Positions 13,006 through 25,401 of a DNA stretch of 64,000 nt are shown piece after piece; positions within the stretch are counted from its first letter, which is position 1; every line of letters starts with the position of its first letter. The position numbers and the translations under genes were made by a program. The stretch is from Neelides folsomi (taxonomy: Eukaryota > Arthropoda > Collembola > Neelipleona > Neelidae). Below the pieces are notes generated by a model, which was given only the letters and a program-made list of their open reading frames with translations, did not search any database and had not been told where the DNA came from. The stretch covers positions 62,001-126,000 of the forward strand of contig JAQGBZ010000166.1 of NCBI GenBank assembly GCA_034687125.1. Reading direction: 5' to 3'.

Positions 13006-14300
13006 ATTGTATTTTTAAAATAATTATTAAAGAACAATTTTCATATTTAAATTTTGTCAAAAACTTGATATTGAATGTTTTGTTATAGTTAAAATTTGTT
13101 CAATGTCCTTTGATGGAAATTTAAATTAAGGTTTACTTTTGGACATTATCAAATCAAAATCATCTCATTCTACATAATGCGTTGTACGAGTAATAAGAGT
13201 CAAGGTTCCAAGTCCCAATCTATACCTAGATATTTTATAATAGAATCCAATACTGAAAATATATGTTTGTAATCTAATAATTGAAATGAGTATATCCTAA
13301 GCCAATAAGCCCGCACATACTTAAATTTTAATTTTCTTATGTTAAATACCTTAACCCTATAGTCAATGTGTAGGTATTATCAATCTATGAGAAAAATATA
13401 TAAAAGCCAGGCTTATATAAATACTAGTTTTTAATTAAAAATTGATTTGAACATTTTCACTCTACGACTTAGAGTCTACATGTAATTAACATTTACATTT
13501 AAGAAAAAACTTTATCAATTTTTTTTGTGGTATTTTAAAATGAATTATTGTATTTTAATTTTATACCATTAATATTTAAAACAACATATTTAAGTCGAAT
13601 TAAGAATAACATTAATACTTTTAATACAAGAATGATTAATGATTAATAAAATACAATAATGTTAATAACATTTTCAATTATCAAATTGAAATAATTTTTG
13701 TGTAAAAAATGGTTTTATGCAAATTAGATTCATTTAAAGAAATGTTCGAATTAGGATTTTTAAAATAATATGGTAATATGAAAATAGATGAATAAAGATT
13801 TATAAAGCGTTTATAATTTTTTTGCTATGTTTGTTTATCATATTGTAATTTATTTAAATAATATTTACAGAACAATTTTCATATTTAAATTTTGTCAAAA
13901 ACTTGATATTGAATGTTTTGTTATTGCTAAATTCATTCAATGTTCTTTGATGGAAATTTAAATTAAGGTTTACTTTTGGACATTATCAAATCGAAAACTC
14001 ATTCTATCTTTCTATCTAATACATAATAATGCGTTGTACGAGTAATAAGAGTCAAGGTTCCCAAGTCCTACTGTACCTACCTATTTTATAATACCTAGTG
14101 TCCAATACTGAAAATATGTTTGTAATCGAATGATTGAAATGAGCATATCCCCAAGCTAAGCCCACATACTTAAATTTTCATTTAATATGTTATGTTAAAT
14201 ACCTTAAATAGTCAATGCATAGGTATTATGTATATACTATATGAGAAAAATATATTTAAGAGCCTATTAAAGTTTTAATTAATAAATTATTTGAACATTT
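12840..14300. repeat. segmental duplication within the receptor array
   Basis: About 12848-13440 (first-exon 5' part plus upstream flank of the receptor at 11705-13005) is repeated as about 13685-14290 with small indels. Shared stretches include TTTTGTCAAAAACTTGATAT and GCGTTGTACGAGTAATAAGA. The copies are clearly co-linear and in direct orientation. Confidence 0.85.
13645..13860 (-). pseudogene. receptor remnant: last-exon tail fused to first-exon start
   Basis: About 13650-13687 is identical to the end of the last exon of the receptor at 11705-13005 (11718-11758 region). It runs directly into about 13688-13860, which matches that receptor's first-exon 5' half (12851-13005). Everything between, more than a kilobase in the parent, is gone. 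It is thus a receptor copy with a large internal deletion, lying between the two intact genes. The start region is also damaged relative to the parent. Confidence 0.75.
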
Positions 14301-14447
14301 TTACTCTGCGTTTAATTAACATTTACATTTAAGAAAAAACTTTATCAATTTTATATATGTGGTATTTTATAAATGGTTGTTTTTTTAGTTTTACACTATT
14401 AATATTTAAAACACAATTAAGAATAATATTACAAGAATGATTAATGA

Positions 14448-15740
14448 TTAATCACTGTAATAAAATACAATGATAGTAATTAGATTTTCTACTATTAAAT
14501 TAAGGCTAACAATAAATGTTTTTCTGTTAAATATGAAAAATGAAGCAGCCCAAATTTCAATTCTTTTTTCTGCGCGTAAAATCTTTTTCTCTTCCAGTGT
14601 TTTGGCTAAAGAATAAAACTTCCTGAAAAATAATTCCAATTCTTCTAAAATTCTTCCAGTAAGTTGACCAACAAAAAATAAAATGTTCAATCCAGAAACC
14701 GAAATAGCAAGAATTGACATTATTGTTAAAATCGGAAATGTCTTATAATAAATAATCAAAACGAAAAAAAGAAGAATGAGACAAAGGACGACGCCAAATC
14801 CAAAACCAAACGTTGCTGGAACATACATAAATGGCTTTCTGAATAGTTCGTTTGCGATTCGAATTAATTTATAAAATCGAAATGCTTCACGTACATCGCT
14901 CATTTTATTTCTATAAAATTTAATTCAATATTTAAATATAGCTACATTTGTTATCATGTTGAAAAATATAGAAATTAATTTTTTATTTTAAACATACCGA
15001 ATTTCAGATATCCAATGGATGAATGAAGAAATATAGCCATAAAGTAATAAAGCATAAAAGTGACTAGTTACCAACAAGATTCCCACACCAATGGCTTCAA
15101 ATATTGAAAAAAATATTTTTCCAACGAAATGCGATCCAATGTAATAATTATACAAATTAAATTCCGAATCGTTATTAATAAGGTAAATGAAAAATGAGGG
15201 CGCGAAAAAAATTGGCACAATTGTTAATTGAAGGTAAATAAATTCATTAACAGGTTGCGGAGTTTTGCAAGAAAAGTGTGCTTCTATGTATTTAAGATAA
15301 ATATCATGCTAATAATTTAAGTAATTATTCTAAATACCAATATTTTTTAAATTGATTTTAAAATATAAAACTAGATACTTACTAAATAATTTGTTAATAT
15401 CCAAAACTGCAACAATTAATTCTATAATTTGAGATTTGTAATAAACCATATTTAGTATTAAAACAATGTACGTTAAATACAAAATGACTAATAAAATTTC
15501 CATTCCAACGGTGATTTCTGATTTTGTCAAGAGAAAAAATATGAAGCAAAAATGAAAAATATACAAAATTTTGTGAGTAAGATTAACTGAAAGTAATATG
15601 TAAAATATATAATTTTGTATTTTTGATTTATTTAAGGATAATTTTGAATCATCGCCTTTAAAACTAAACGGGAAAAGTCCAAAAATTGAAAAAAAATTAA
15701 AAAAGTTTTTATAATATTTTTCACTTTTTTCTGAAAGCAT
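14448..15740 (-). CDS. seven-transmembrane chemoreceptor-like protein (gustatory-receptor type)
   Basis: Three exons: 15383-15740, 14998-15283 and 14448-14910, phases 1 and 2, 368 residues, closing exactly at a TAA. It is paralogous along its whole length to the receptor at 11705-13005 (shared EFNLYNYYIGS / QYNLYVYYIGS, ...AKTxEEKK.LRAEK..., and FFIxxRKTFI near the end). Several hydrophobic helices and a short C-terminus after the last helix fit an arthropod gustatory-receptor-like channel subunit. Its exons have no stop or frame break, so it is probably functional. Its position at the upstream end of the array, with pseudogenes downstream, suggests repeated tandem duplication and loss. Confidence 0.65.
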
Positions 15741-15951
15741 TTTGGGATTTTATCACTATATTTTTTGATGATTGAAAGTGAAAGGCGAAATGAAGGTTAA
15801 ATCGATTGAAATTTTATATTTATGAAGAAAGGAAATGTTTTTGACAATTACCAAAAAGATTAAAAACCGAGATTTGAAGAATAGATTGAATTCTTTCTTA
15901 TTCCTTACTATGCCCGGACTTGCCTCTGGCCCAAACTATAGCTACTATAAC

Positions 15952-16010
15952 TACTCTCGCGTCGTTGAACCAAAGCCCGCATACTGCATTGGTTCAAAGA
16001 AGCGAGAGTA
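15952..16010. other. imperfect inverted repeat / RNA hairpin
   Basis: TACTCTCGC (15952-15960) pairs with GCGAGAGTA (16002-16010), and TTGAACCA (15965-15972) pairs with TGGTTCAA (15990-15997). The two stems are separated by symmetrical 4-base internal loops (GTCG and AGAA) and capped by a 17-base loop. The 17 paired bases are unlike the AT-rich surroundings. It could fold as RNA or be a footprint of a palindromic element. It is short for a microRNA precursor. A 67-codon open frame (15835-16038) overlaps it but looks like chance. Confidence 0.6.
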
Positions 16011-19000
16011 CATAAAAACTCATTACAAAAGTATATGATAATTAATTTTGTAACTTAATTAAATTGGTTGATAAAATTGATCTCAATTTTCAATCTGATT
16101 AAATTCATTCATAATTCATATCCTGACAAGACTGTTTGAGTAATTCTCCATTTTATGTGTAGGTGTGTGAATGATTTATGACGCAAGTGATCTCACTTTC
16201 AATTCTACTTACCATATATCACATCTATACTTATGTATCATATTCATCTATACTTCATCAAGTTAACTCTATTGCTGATCAAATTTCTAAAATTGTATTT
16301 TTGTCATGTAATATTAAGCATACTGTGAAAGGTTTAAAGGTCATAGTACTAAGAAATGAATTCATTGAAGATTGAGATGTACAAGATGGTAGTAATTTGG
16401 CCTCTGAGCATTTTTGTCAAATTAACTTCAATTTCTGGAATCCTCTTTCCCATCCCGGGGGCTAAAGAAATGAAAAGCGATTGAATTACTCAATAAAACC
16501 TTTTGAAAAGGAAGTAAGAGGAGTCATGTGTAAACTGGGAATGAAAACAACCAATGTTTCTCAGGTGTCTTTCCCCCTTGCAAACTTTTGACTCCTTCGA
16601 GGTGGAAAGTTGTTGAAAGTGAAGTTAAACGAGAGTTGGTCCTTAAGGCCACCCTTTCACAAGAGATTTCATCAACGGCTTAAATTCCTTTTTATTCCCT
16701 CCCAAACTATCTTTTATATCCCATATAATAAGCGTAAAGGCGGAATGTCAAACTTCCAGAATTTCGAATAATAGAAAATGGAAATTGTTGAGGAAAAGTT
16801 TGCCCTATTTATTCCATTTTTCCAAGAATCGATGGCGTGCGTTTTTGTAATTTCCATATATCAATTAACAAAAAATATAAAAAATTGAACTTACAATGTG
16901 CCGATCACTTTTACGATTACGACTCTTTTTATTGTTCTTTTGTCTATATTGCAAATCTTAATACATTTCTTAACACAACATTGAATGTCTTAAAATGAAC
17001 CAACCATTTAGCCAAATTATTTAAATGCCCAATAACGAATATGAAATGGGATTTAATTGCAAAATCCATTGTGTTAAATTACACCAAAACTAGTTAATAA
17101 TAGTTATTAATACTTATTTTACCTTTATAATAAACACGCTTTTAAAAGTGATATTATCCTTTTAGGGATATATGCAAAAATCATTTTAAACCTCGTATTT
17201 GCATATAATGTATAAGATTGCAAAATGAGAACCAAATGTATATAAATGCCCTTAATTTGGTTAAATAAATACTTTTAATTTAACCTAAGAGCTATATAAC
17301 CATTTAGTAGTCATTTAAATCAATGTTCCCTCGTTAAAGTAAAGAAAGGGTTTTTAGAAAAAGTATAAATGGCATAAAATTCATGTTTATAATTTCGTCC
17401 TATAATTATTTACAATCCAAATGCACGTAAGTTTCAGTACGTGGATCGTCCTGCGTTCATTATTATTACACGTTGTTTGGGTTGTAAGTAGTCGTGTAAT
17501 TGAAGCGTACACGGAACCTCATTTGCCTCTGGTCTAATTTGTTGCTTTTTCCATCTAAATGGACTGGAATATGGAAAGTGGATTTTTCCATTCAACTTAC
17601 AACGTAATGAAAGCTCAAATGGGATCAACTCGGCCCAACTCCACGCACTTCAAAATGTCCAAGGAACAATGGGGGCCACTTACAATTCAAAGACTTTTAA
17701 CTTTCTACATCCTCCTTTAATAGCAACATTACATCGACTTAACATTACAAGTCTTTTAGGTTTAAAGATTTCTTTCCTTTTATCCTTTATTTTTATTCTT
17801 ACCATAAAAATTTAAACTTTTTATTGGGTTTTATATATAAATTTTACAGTATACAAAATTTGCTACACTGTATTATAAACATACATACTTTCACTACATA
17901 CATACCTACATATTGTATTGGTATATTTGATACATGCACTGATCTTTTTATTTGATTCAAAAACAGAATTTTGAGATTTAAAGTTGATTTTACTTTATCT
18001 AAGCTTATAGGAAAGTTTATGGATTTTGCTTGTAAAAAACATGGTAATTTTTGATTTTTATTCGACCTTGATATTTATTGTAAAAATTGAAGTAAAATTG
18101 AAGTTTTAGATTTTTGGTTCAATGATAAGGGTTTATGGTTTTTGTTAGGAGATAATGTAATTTGTCAAATGAAATTGAGAGATATGGTCTGAGTGTATGT
18201 TCACTTATAAATAGGGTCATTTGACCTTCATCTTATACTGGGGGAATTTTGGTTGAATGTTCGTGTGCTTGGGCCATGAAATCCATATTGTCAGGGCATA
18301 ATGAGGAAAGTTGAGTTGAGTGAGGACAGATTGCCTCCATCAACGCGATGGATGAATTACACCCCAAACCCTCCATTTCCCTATCTTCTATCTTCTCCCA
18401 TTTTGAATCATAATTTCACCACACAGAGAGATAAATGTGGGCCAATTCCTCTCCACGCCACTCACAATGGAGAAAGTGAAAGCTCATTTTACACAATCAC
18501 TCAATAAGCAAAAATTACCTTCATTTTTACACAAAAATGTTCAGGAAGATGTTTCTGATCAATGTCTTTTACATACCGTGGTTACACGTGCCAATATTTT
18601 AATGGAATTGCGAAATTTAAAGATTTAAAATTTTCGATATAATTTTTATAGTTTTGCTATTACATACTTGAGAGTTTGTATTGTATTACATAATTGACAG
18701 TTTGAAAGTGTTTCTGTATAAAGATCTTTATTAATGTAATGTAATATCAATTTGTATGATTCTTCTTATAGGAAAATTGGTGATGGCTTATGAAAGGCTT
18801 GTGTGGTTTCCCTTTGAAGAAATAAGAATTCTTAATGCAATTTTCAGCTTTGTTGGTCTTGGACGACGAAACATGTTGACTTCTTTTTGAAATCGATTAC
18901 GTTAAGCTGATAAGCTCCAATTCCATTCCACAATTCACTTTTTCATACATGGTATAGAGAGGGAAGGGAAAGCTAGTTATATTCTTCAAACATTCTTTCT

Positions 19001-21196
19001 CATCCCTTTCATTTGAGAGGCCGATGGATGGAGAGAATTCCAAAGTCATATAACTTCACTTCCACGTGGTCCCCCTTCATTTCTACATTCCTAATCCCCT
19101 TATTCTCATCTTTCCATAATGCTTTCTTTTATCTTTTATTTCCCAGTAGATCCATCAAATCTATCAAATAGATTAATCATTTTTCTAATTTTACATAAAA
19201 ATTCCAATCTTTCATTCTTTTTAGTCCAGACATTTAAATTTTATATTATTTACTATTTTATTTGTAGGCCCACTTTATTGCTATATTTATATGTAATGCT
19301 TTATACATTTTAATAAGGCATTTTTTTAACATAAGTATGAGAAATGTAGGACAAAGTGCGCAAATAGATTATATTCACATTTAAACGATAAGAAATAAGC
19401 ATGAAATAAAAATGAATTGGATGTAATAAAATGGAGATTCTCATTGATGTGATAAATAAAAAAATATTATTCAGATTTTGATGATTTGAGAAGTGTGTTT
19501 GAATATTTCTTCAAAATGCCATTTATTTCCTTATCGTTCCAATGATGCATTAACATCCAACGTTCCATAATGTTCGAGGACAGAAGAATTGAATTGAAGA
19601 AATGCGTAATTTAGCGTACAGGAGGAGCAGACAATAAATCGTGGGCGAGCAATGGAACCCCGCATTTATTTTATAACCCACTTCGAGACCGAGATAAATA
19701 GAATAAATCAGACATAATGAAATTTTATGTTGGGTCGAAAAATAGGTCATAATTTAGAGGGAATTTTGGGTGGGATTGACTTTTTTGCAATAATAGAATA
19801 AATAAGTGGATTGGCAGGAGAGAAAGAGTAAGAGATGAGATTTGGAAAATATGACCCGACGTGGTCGCTATGGAGATTCCTATGATCGAAATATATGACC
19901 CAAGTCTTGTCTTATAAGTGGGGATGATCAGAGGGCGATAGAATCGATTCCGCCCTCGTTTAAAAGGTCTCTAGGACACTGGGGCTCATCACATGGGAGA
20001 GATATAATGGGAAATGGTCATAGTGGAAGATGGGTCGTAAATCCTTTTCTCACATCTCTCGACCCGGCGAGTTTCCACACAATATGGCCAGATCTTCAAA
20101 ATCCACATCCACAATGAAGGGAATGAAGGGAGAAAAACTCGAGGTCCAAATCGACCTCTCAATGATCAATCATTTCCACATAATCTTGACCCAACATTTT
20201 TCTTTTATTCCAAAAGTTTTTGATTAATTCTTATTTAATTCGAAAGAGATTCCTTCTTATTAAATTCTAAACATCTCTTTCTTTCCCTCCGTATACTAAG
20301 AGATACAATACCAAGCTCGTCCAACATGAGAAAAATACAAAACAATCTTTTTTGTTCTTTGACATCAAAACTTTTGTCAAAGGATTATTGAAAAGAATGA
20401 AAAGATTAAAGCTTCGTACCGAATACAAGATCAAATAGTAAACTAAATATATTACATACAAACAATAGTAAATACACTCTTATGTTTCCTATATATAAAC
20501 TATCCATATAACCATAAACTATCCACAATTCATATTTTTTATGTGAGAAATTAAAAACAAGTGTAAGTTCACATTTGACAATTTGATCAATTTAACAAAA
20601 GTGGTTTTTCAGAGATAAAGTTTAGTTTTAATTTATTTCTTATATCAATTCATATCAGATTCTATTTTTTGGTCATTGAAACTCCAAATTGGCTAAAGTT
20701 AATTACAATCTCCTTGATGTATACTTTCAAGCTACAACTCTGACGCAATCTAATTCTACCCAAATGTTTATCTATTAAATCTATATGGAGGAATGTGCGT
20801 AAACGCGAATCTACTTTGAGTTTATTCTCTTATAAAAGTGCCCCGTAGAGCTTCAACTTCCACCATTGGATCTCAACATTGCAAAAGAAAAAGATACTCA
20901 AGTTGCGAAACGCGACGCTAAATAACCTCATTACATATCCAGGCCCTTGGTATTTACATAAACTTGTCCAGTTTCTACAGTTTTTACTGCAAACGATGTA
21001 TTTTAAAATTCTCTTGATTTCCCTCTCTCACTTTCTCCCAATTTTCCTCTATCTAACTCTAACTTTAAGAAGAATTGAGCAAGAGTCCTAAATGTCTTTT
21101 TGGAAAGTTTGAAACAATTGTTGGGATCTATAAAGTGTAAGTGAAGATAAGTAAAACAAGCATACCTAGTAATACATATACAAATATAGTATATTA

Positions 21197-21218
21197 ATAT
21201 ATATATATATATATATGT
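21197..21218. repeat. AT dinucleotide microsatellite
   Basis: Pure (AT)n run in AT-rich non-coding DNA. Confidence 0.85.
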
Positions 21219-22711
21219 ATCTACAAATATCTCGTATAGGTTTATGAAATTGAGACAGAAACTTCTTCGTATAAGATTCATAAAATATTGACTGTACATA
21301 AATATATTAAACAATTTATATAAAACATAGCTATTTATTTTATGTATGGTATAACGTTATGTTAGTTATGTATATAAGTTATGCATGTATTGTATTATGT
21401 ATGATTGCTTGCATTTGTGTATGGTATGTCCATATGTAATAGTGTAAGATGTTTGTTAGAAAGCATCATTTTGTAAATTGAGTATAATATTTGAATTTTG
21501 TGATTCCCCTGAGTGGAGCTGCGGTGTGGATGAGTTTGGGCTGAAAGGAGGATTTGGGTGGTGATGGGCGGCGTGGGAGCATTTGGTCGAGTTTCTCTGG
21601 AAGATTCCATCTGGAGTTGAATAGTCCTAGTCAAATTCCATCTCCTCAATCTTCCTCCTTCCGCTCCTCCAACCTCGGCCCATTATCTCCATGGTAAATA
21701 AAATCCATATAATTATATTACCTTCCCTATCACTCCTTCTCTCGTTGAATTGAATCCCTTTATCCCGATCACTCTTCCTATCTCCACACACATCTTGGCT
21801 CCGTTTACTCACTTTTAAATCTCGGCTTTATCCAGATACTCCCAAACTCATGATTCTCATCATTCCCAATATACTCAAGATTCCGAATCCATTATCGTCA
21901 AATTTTATTCCGAATCGTTCATTTAATTAACTAGAGAGTCTTAACTCTCCTCAGATCCCTTCAACTCGCTCCCGATTAACGACACTTTTATCTCCCCATT
22001 CCTCCAAATTGATTTTCCAATATTTTTTTCAATCATTTTTTAAATGCGTCTCTTCTTTTTTCTACATGGAATTGTGACAGTAAAAAAGAAAACGAATTCG
22101 TGAAATTAATCCGACATTTATTCTAAAGAATTTAAAAACTGTATAAAATAATAAAATATCACAAATCGCAAGATCATAAAATAATGACACTTGCTTATTT
22201 TCTACTTTGACTAAATATAATATAATAACAGAGAACGAAAAGTAATCTGACCTAAAACGATGTTTTTTTAATTAAGATAGGGATTTAACATTATGTTCAT
22301 CTCTTACCTCAGCTCAGATTGGGATTTTATACCTTTGGCAGGAAGAAGGGGGAGGAGCAAGGGTGTAGTTAATAATGTATATACCTATATCTCTCTTATT
22401 TATAAATATTTATATATATAAGAAATCAAATATTATAAGAAAACTTTTATTTTATTGCTGACGTCAATCTGAAATTGAGCTGAAATATCTGAGCTGATTT
22501 ACATTGTATCTACTATTATGTATCTATTGTATTGACCATCTTTTCGTTCACTATTCACTATTTAGCAAATATTGGATTAATTTTAACTAGAGTAAATTAT
22601 ACGCTAATGTTAATTTATTTGTGTTATGAGTTAAATATGAATAAAATATTATAGAGATTATGAAGTTTCACTTAAGATTACTTTAATAGTAGTAAGGTTA
22701 ACGAGAATCGT

Positions 22712-24181
22712 TTAATCCCATTGTTTTAAACGGTCATATTTTAACAGAATATTCCTATAACTTGGATGAGTTTTCCCAAACAATTCGTGGAATATCTCCA
22801 ATGCACTTGTGTAATAGCCTTTAGCAATTTTCACCAGCCCAGGGGATTGCTCTGTTAACGATCCGATGCGATTTAGAATATTTCCCATTTCAATTTTGGT
22901 CAAAGAACCATTTGTGTTTTGGAGCAAGATTTTCCACAAGTCAATCTCTTTCTTGGTAATCCTAATATTTGATTTATTTCTCATCCCCACCTTATTAAAT
23001 TCCCCGATCTTGTAACACTGTTCGTATAAATTAGTCGCTTTCTCCTCTTGGCCTGAAATGTAATAGAAGCCGGCGAGGATTCCCATCCCCGTTTCGTAGT
23101 CTGATGAATATTCCCCATAAATTCGCTTCTCCAATTCCACCAGCTTCCCTGACACCTCCAACTTATCAGCCAGATTTAATTTGTAATTGAAAATTGTCAT
23201 TTTTAACAACAAAAGAAATCTGAGCTCTTCGTCTTCCTTCCCAAAATGCTCATAGTGGGATGTGAGTGAAAGCAAATGGGGATAAAACAAATTTAATTCT
23301 TCAATGTCCGAAGGTGCGATAATTAATAAAGGGTTTATTAAACTGTCGAAAGCTCTGTGGATTCCTCTATAAGAAATGTTCATTGCTGTGGTGTTGGAGT
23401 TTGAATTTAAAATATTGAATAAAATTTTTTCTTTAATTATTACAGAATGTTCGCCGTTGGTGAATTTGGATGGATATTTGGACGAGTCGATGGGGAATTG
23501 GTTAAAGAGCTTTTTGGGAATTGAATAATCGAGATTGTAAAATGAACAAATGGTTAAAACTGATTCAAAATCTGTTTCATTTTTTGAAATTGCAGAATTA
23601 TTACTTTGGTCATTTTTGTTGAACACGAAACGAATGAGAACTACTACAATTACTATTAATATAATTGTAGTTAAAATTCCAATGAGAATTGTGAAAATGT
23701 TTACATGAGGACATTTAAGAATTCTTCGTTGTAGATTTGAACTTGGTTGAGAATTTTGATCAAATGTTTTCTTCCTTTTTTGGCATAATGTTTGGATACT
23801 TTCAGCTTCCTTTTCCCATTCAATTTCATGAAGAGTTTGGATTAAACGTTCAGACGTTGCTTCGGATCCAATGCGGAGGAGCCAACCTTTGAGTGCTTTG
23901 AAATATGCAACCGAAGGATCTTTCTCCTCATTTTCTTCGAAGTCATTGAGTTGACCAAGGGCGTAAAAGAATTTTTCAATTTTCTTTTTTTCATATTCAT
24001 TTTTACCCAAAAGGCAAGCGATTTCATAAGCTATAACAAAAATTGTCAAAACCAATTTAAGTTATTTTTTAATACAGCTATGTTAAGCATTTTATTCAAC
24101 TAAACTTAAAAAGTATATCAAATAAATAAGAAATTTCTTACCTTTATTTTCAAGTGAAAGTAACAAATTGGTTTCTTCCAT
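22712..24181 (-). CDS. death-domain, single-pass membrane protein with helical C-terminal region
   Basis: Two exons, 24142-24181 and 22712-24030, joined in phase 1 (AAG|GTAAG donor, TTATAG acceptor), 452 residues. Residues 1 to about 95 look like a Death-superfamily domain. An N-terminal helix leads to a Leu-rich IACLLG, then FFYALGQL, and the final third holds the classic GWLLR-x-GSEAT-x-ERLIQTLHEI-x-x-x-x-AESI pattern. A strongly hydrophobic segment at about 124-150 follows, flanked by basic residues (QRR before). The remaining 300 residues are helical with a TPR-like tail (GYYTSALEIFHELFGKTHPS), recalling kinesin-light-chain or SMYD-type repeats. No signal peptide, so the death domain probably faces the cytosol. 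No named family with this order is known to me. A role in innate or death signalling is inference. Confidence 0.7.
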
Positions 24182-25401
24182 TTCCAATAAAATATTATAT
24201 ATTTTTTCATTTGCCAATGATTAGCATTTTTATTAACATTGGTAAAACACTAAAAACGAAAATTAACAAAAATGCCTACCATCCGTAGTCAAATTGATGA
24301 ATCAGACTGACAATGCTAAAATATTATAAATAATAAATGAAATTTGAACAGCATACCTATATTAGATAATTTTTTATAATTCATGTGTAAAGTGTAAAGA
24401 GGTTTAATGATTTTTGCATGCTGTTCCCTCATTCTCATTGCTATCTTTTTAAAAAGTTAATAGTGGCATTGGATTTTCCTTATCATTATGCGATATAACT
24501 TTTTTGACAAGAACAGTGATTTGAATAGATAAATGGTCAGGTAAAGTAATATCAAAGATACTTTGTTTAATTTGGGAATGCTGATAAATCCATAAACATA
24601 TCATATCATATCATTATATGATATAAAACTTTATTCTTTAAAAGCAATAAAATACAATTTTAGTAGGTATAAACATATAAACAATAAATAAAAACTCGAC
24701 AATGCAATGGGTTAATATGTGTATTGATAACGTTAAAGCTAACTTAAAATTTACAATATTTTATTTTGTTTATAAATATATACTTTTTTCAATAAGGCTT
24801 AATAAAAAATAAATACAAATAAAAAGATGGTAAATATAATTATGAATGATGGGCTTTAAAAAAAATACCCGTAAATTTTTAATATAATATACTAAATATA
24901 TATTAGTAGATGTCTCAATTACAGTTTTCAATATGTAAATAAGTATCATTAGAATTAGAAAAAACTAGTCCTTTAATAAGGTAAATAAATAACATACAAA
25001 TAGTTAAGAAATACATAAATACCAAATAAGAGCACAATACATAAGAATATTTTCTTTGAAAGTTGAAAGAGAAATTAAACAAGTTAATCAAACATTTCAT
25101 AAGTCTACGCAGAATAACCTCAACATATTTATTGGTATTTAATATTATACATACACTTAAATAGAGTAGATAAGAAAATCAAAATATTATTAGCGGCAGA
25201 ATGTTTGTACATTTTTTAAAACGATTTATAAATATTAGTGCAGTAAAGGTTTTAAAATATTTTGTACTTATTATCATTTAGATCTTTTAATTATGTCTTA
25301 TAAATATTGTCTTAAACTTAAAATTCATAAAATCAATAAATATCCACCCAAACTATTATAAATAAATACATTGTTACAAAAATAAATTTACTTTTTAAGT
25401 T
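24182..25401. other. AT-rich intergenic region
   Basis: No gene seen. It holds a short CATAT(A/C) direct repeat with a small palindrome near 24598-24632. Otherwise it is low-complexity AT-rich DNA. Confidence 0.5.

Larger units (their letters stand above)
15741..22711. other. long non-coding region
   Basis: About 7 kb with no supported gene. Less AT-rich islands at about 16380-16860, 17420-17700, 18250-18510, 18880-19110, 19500-20210 and 21490-22020 alternate with AT-rich DNA. Candidate frames (for example 17434-17628 minus and 18301-18507 plus) lack family resemblance and flanking splice pairs. Possible content is cis-regulatory DNA of a neighbouring gene. Confidence 0.4.
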
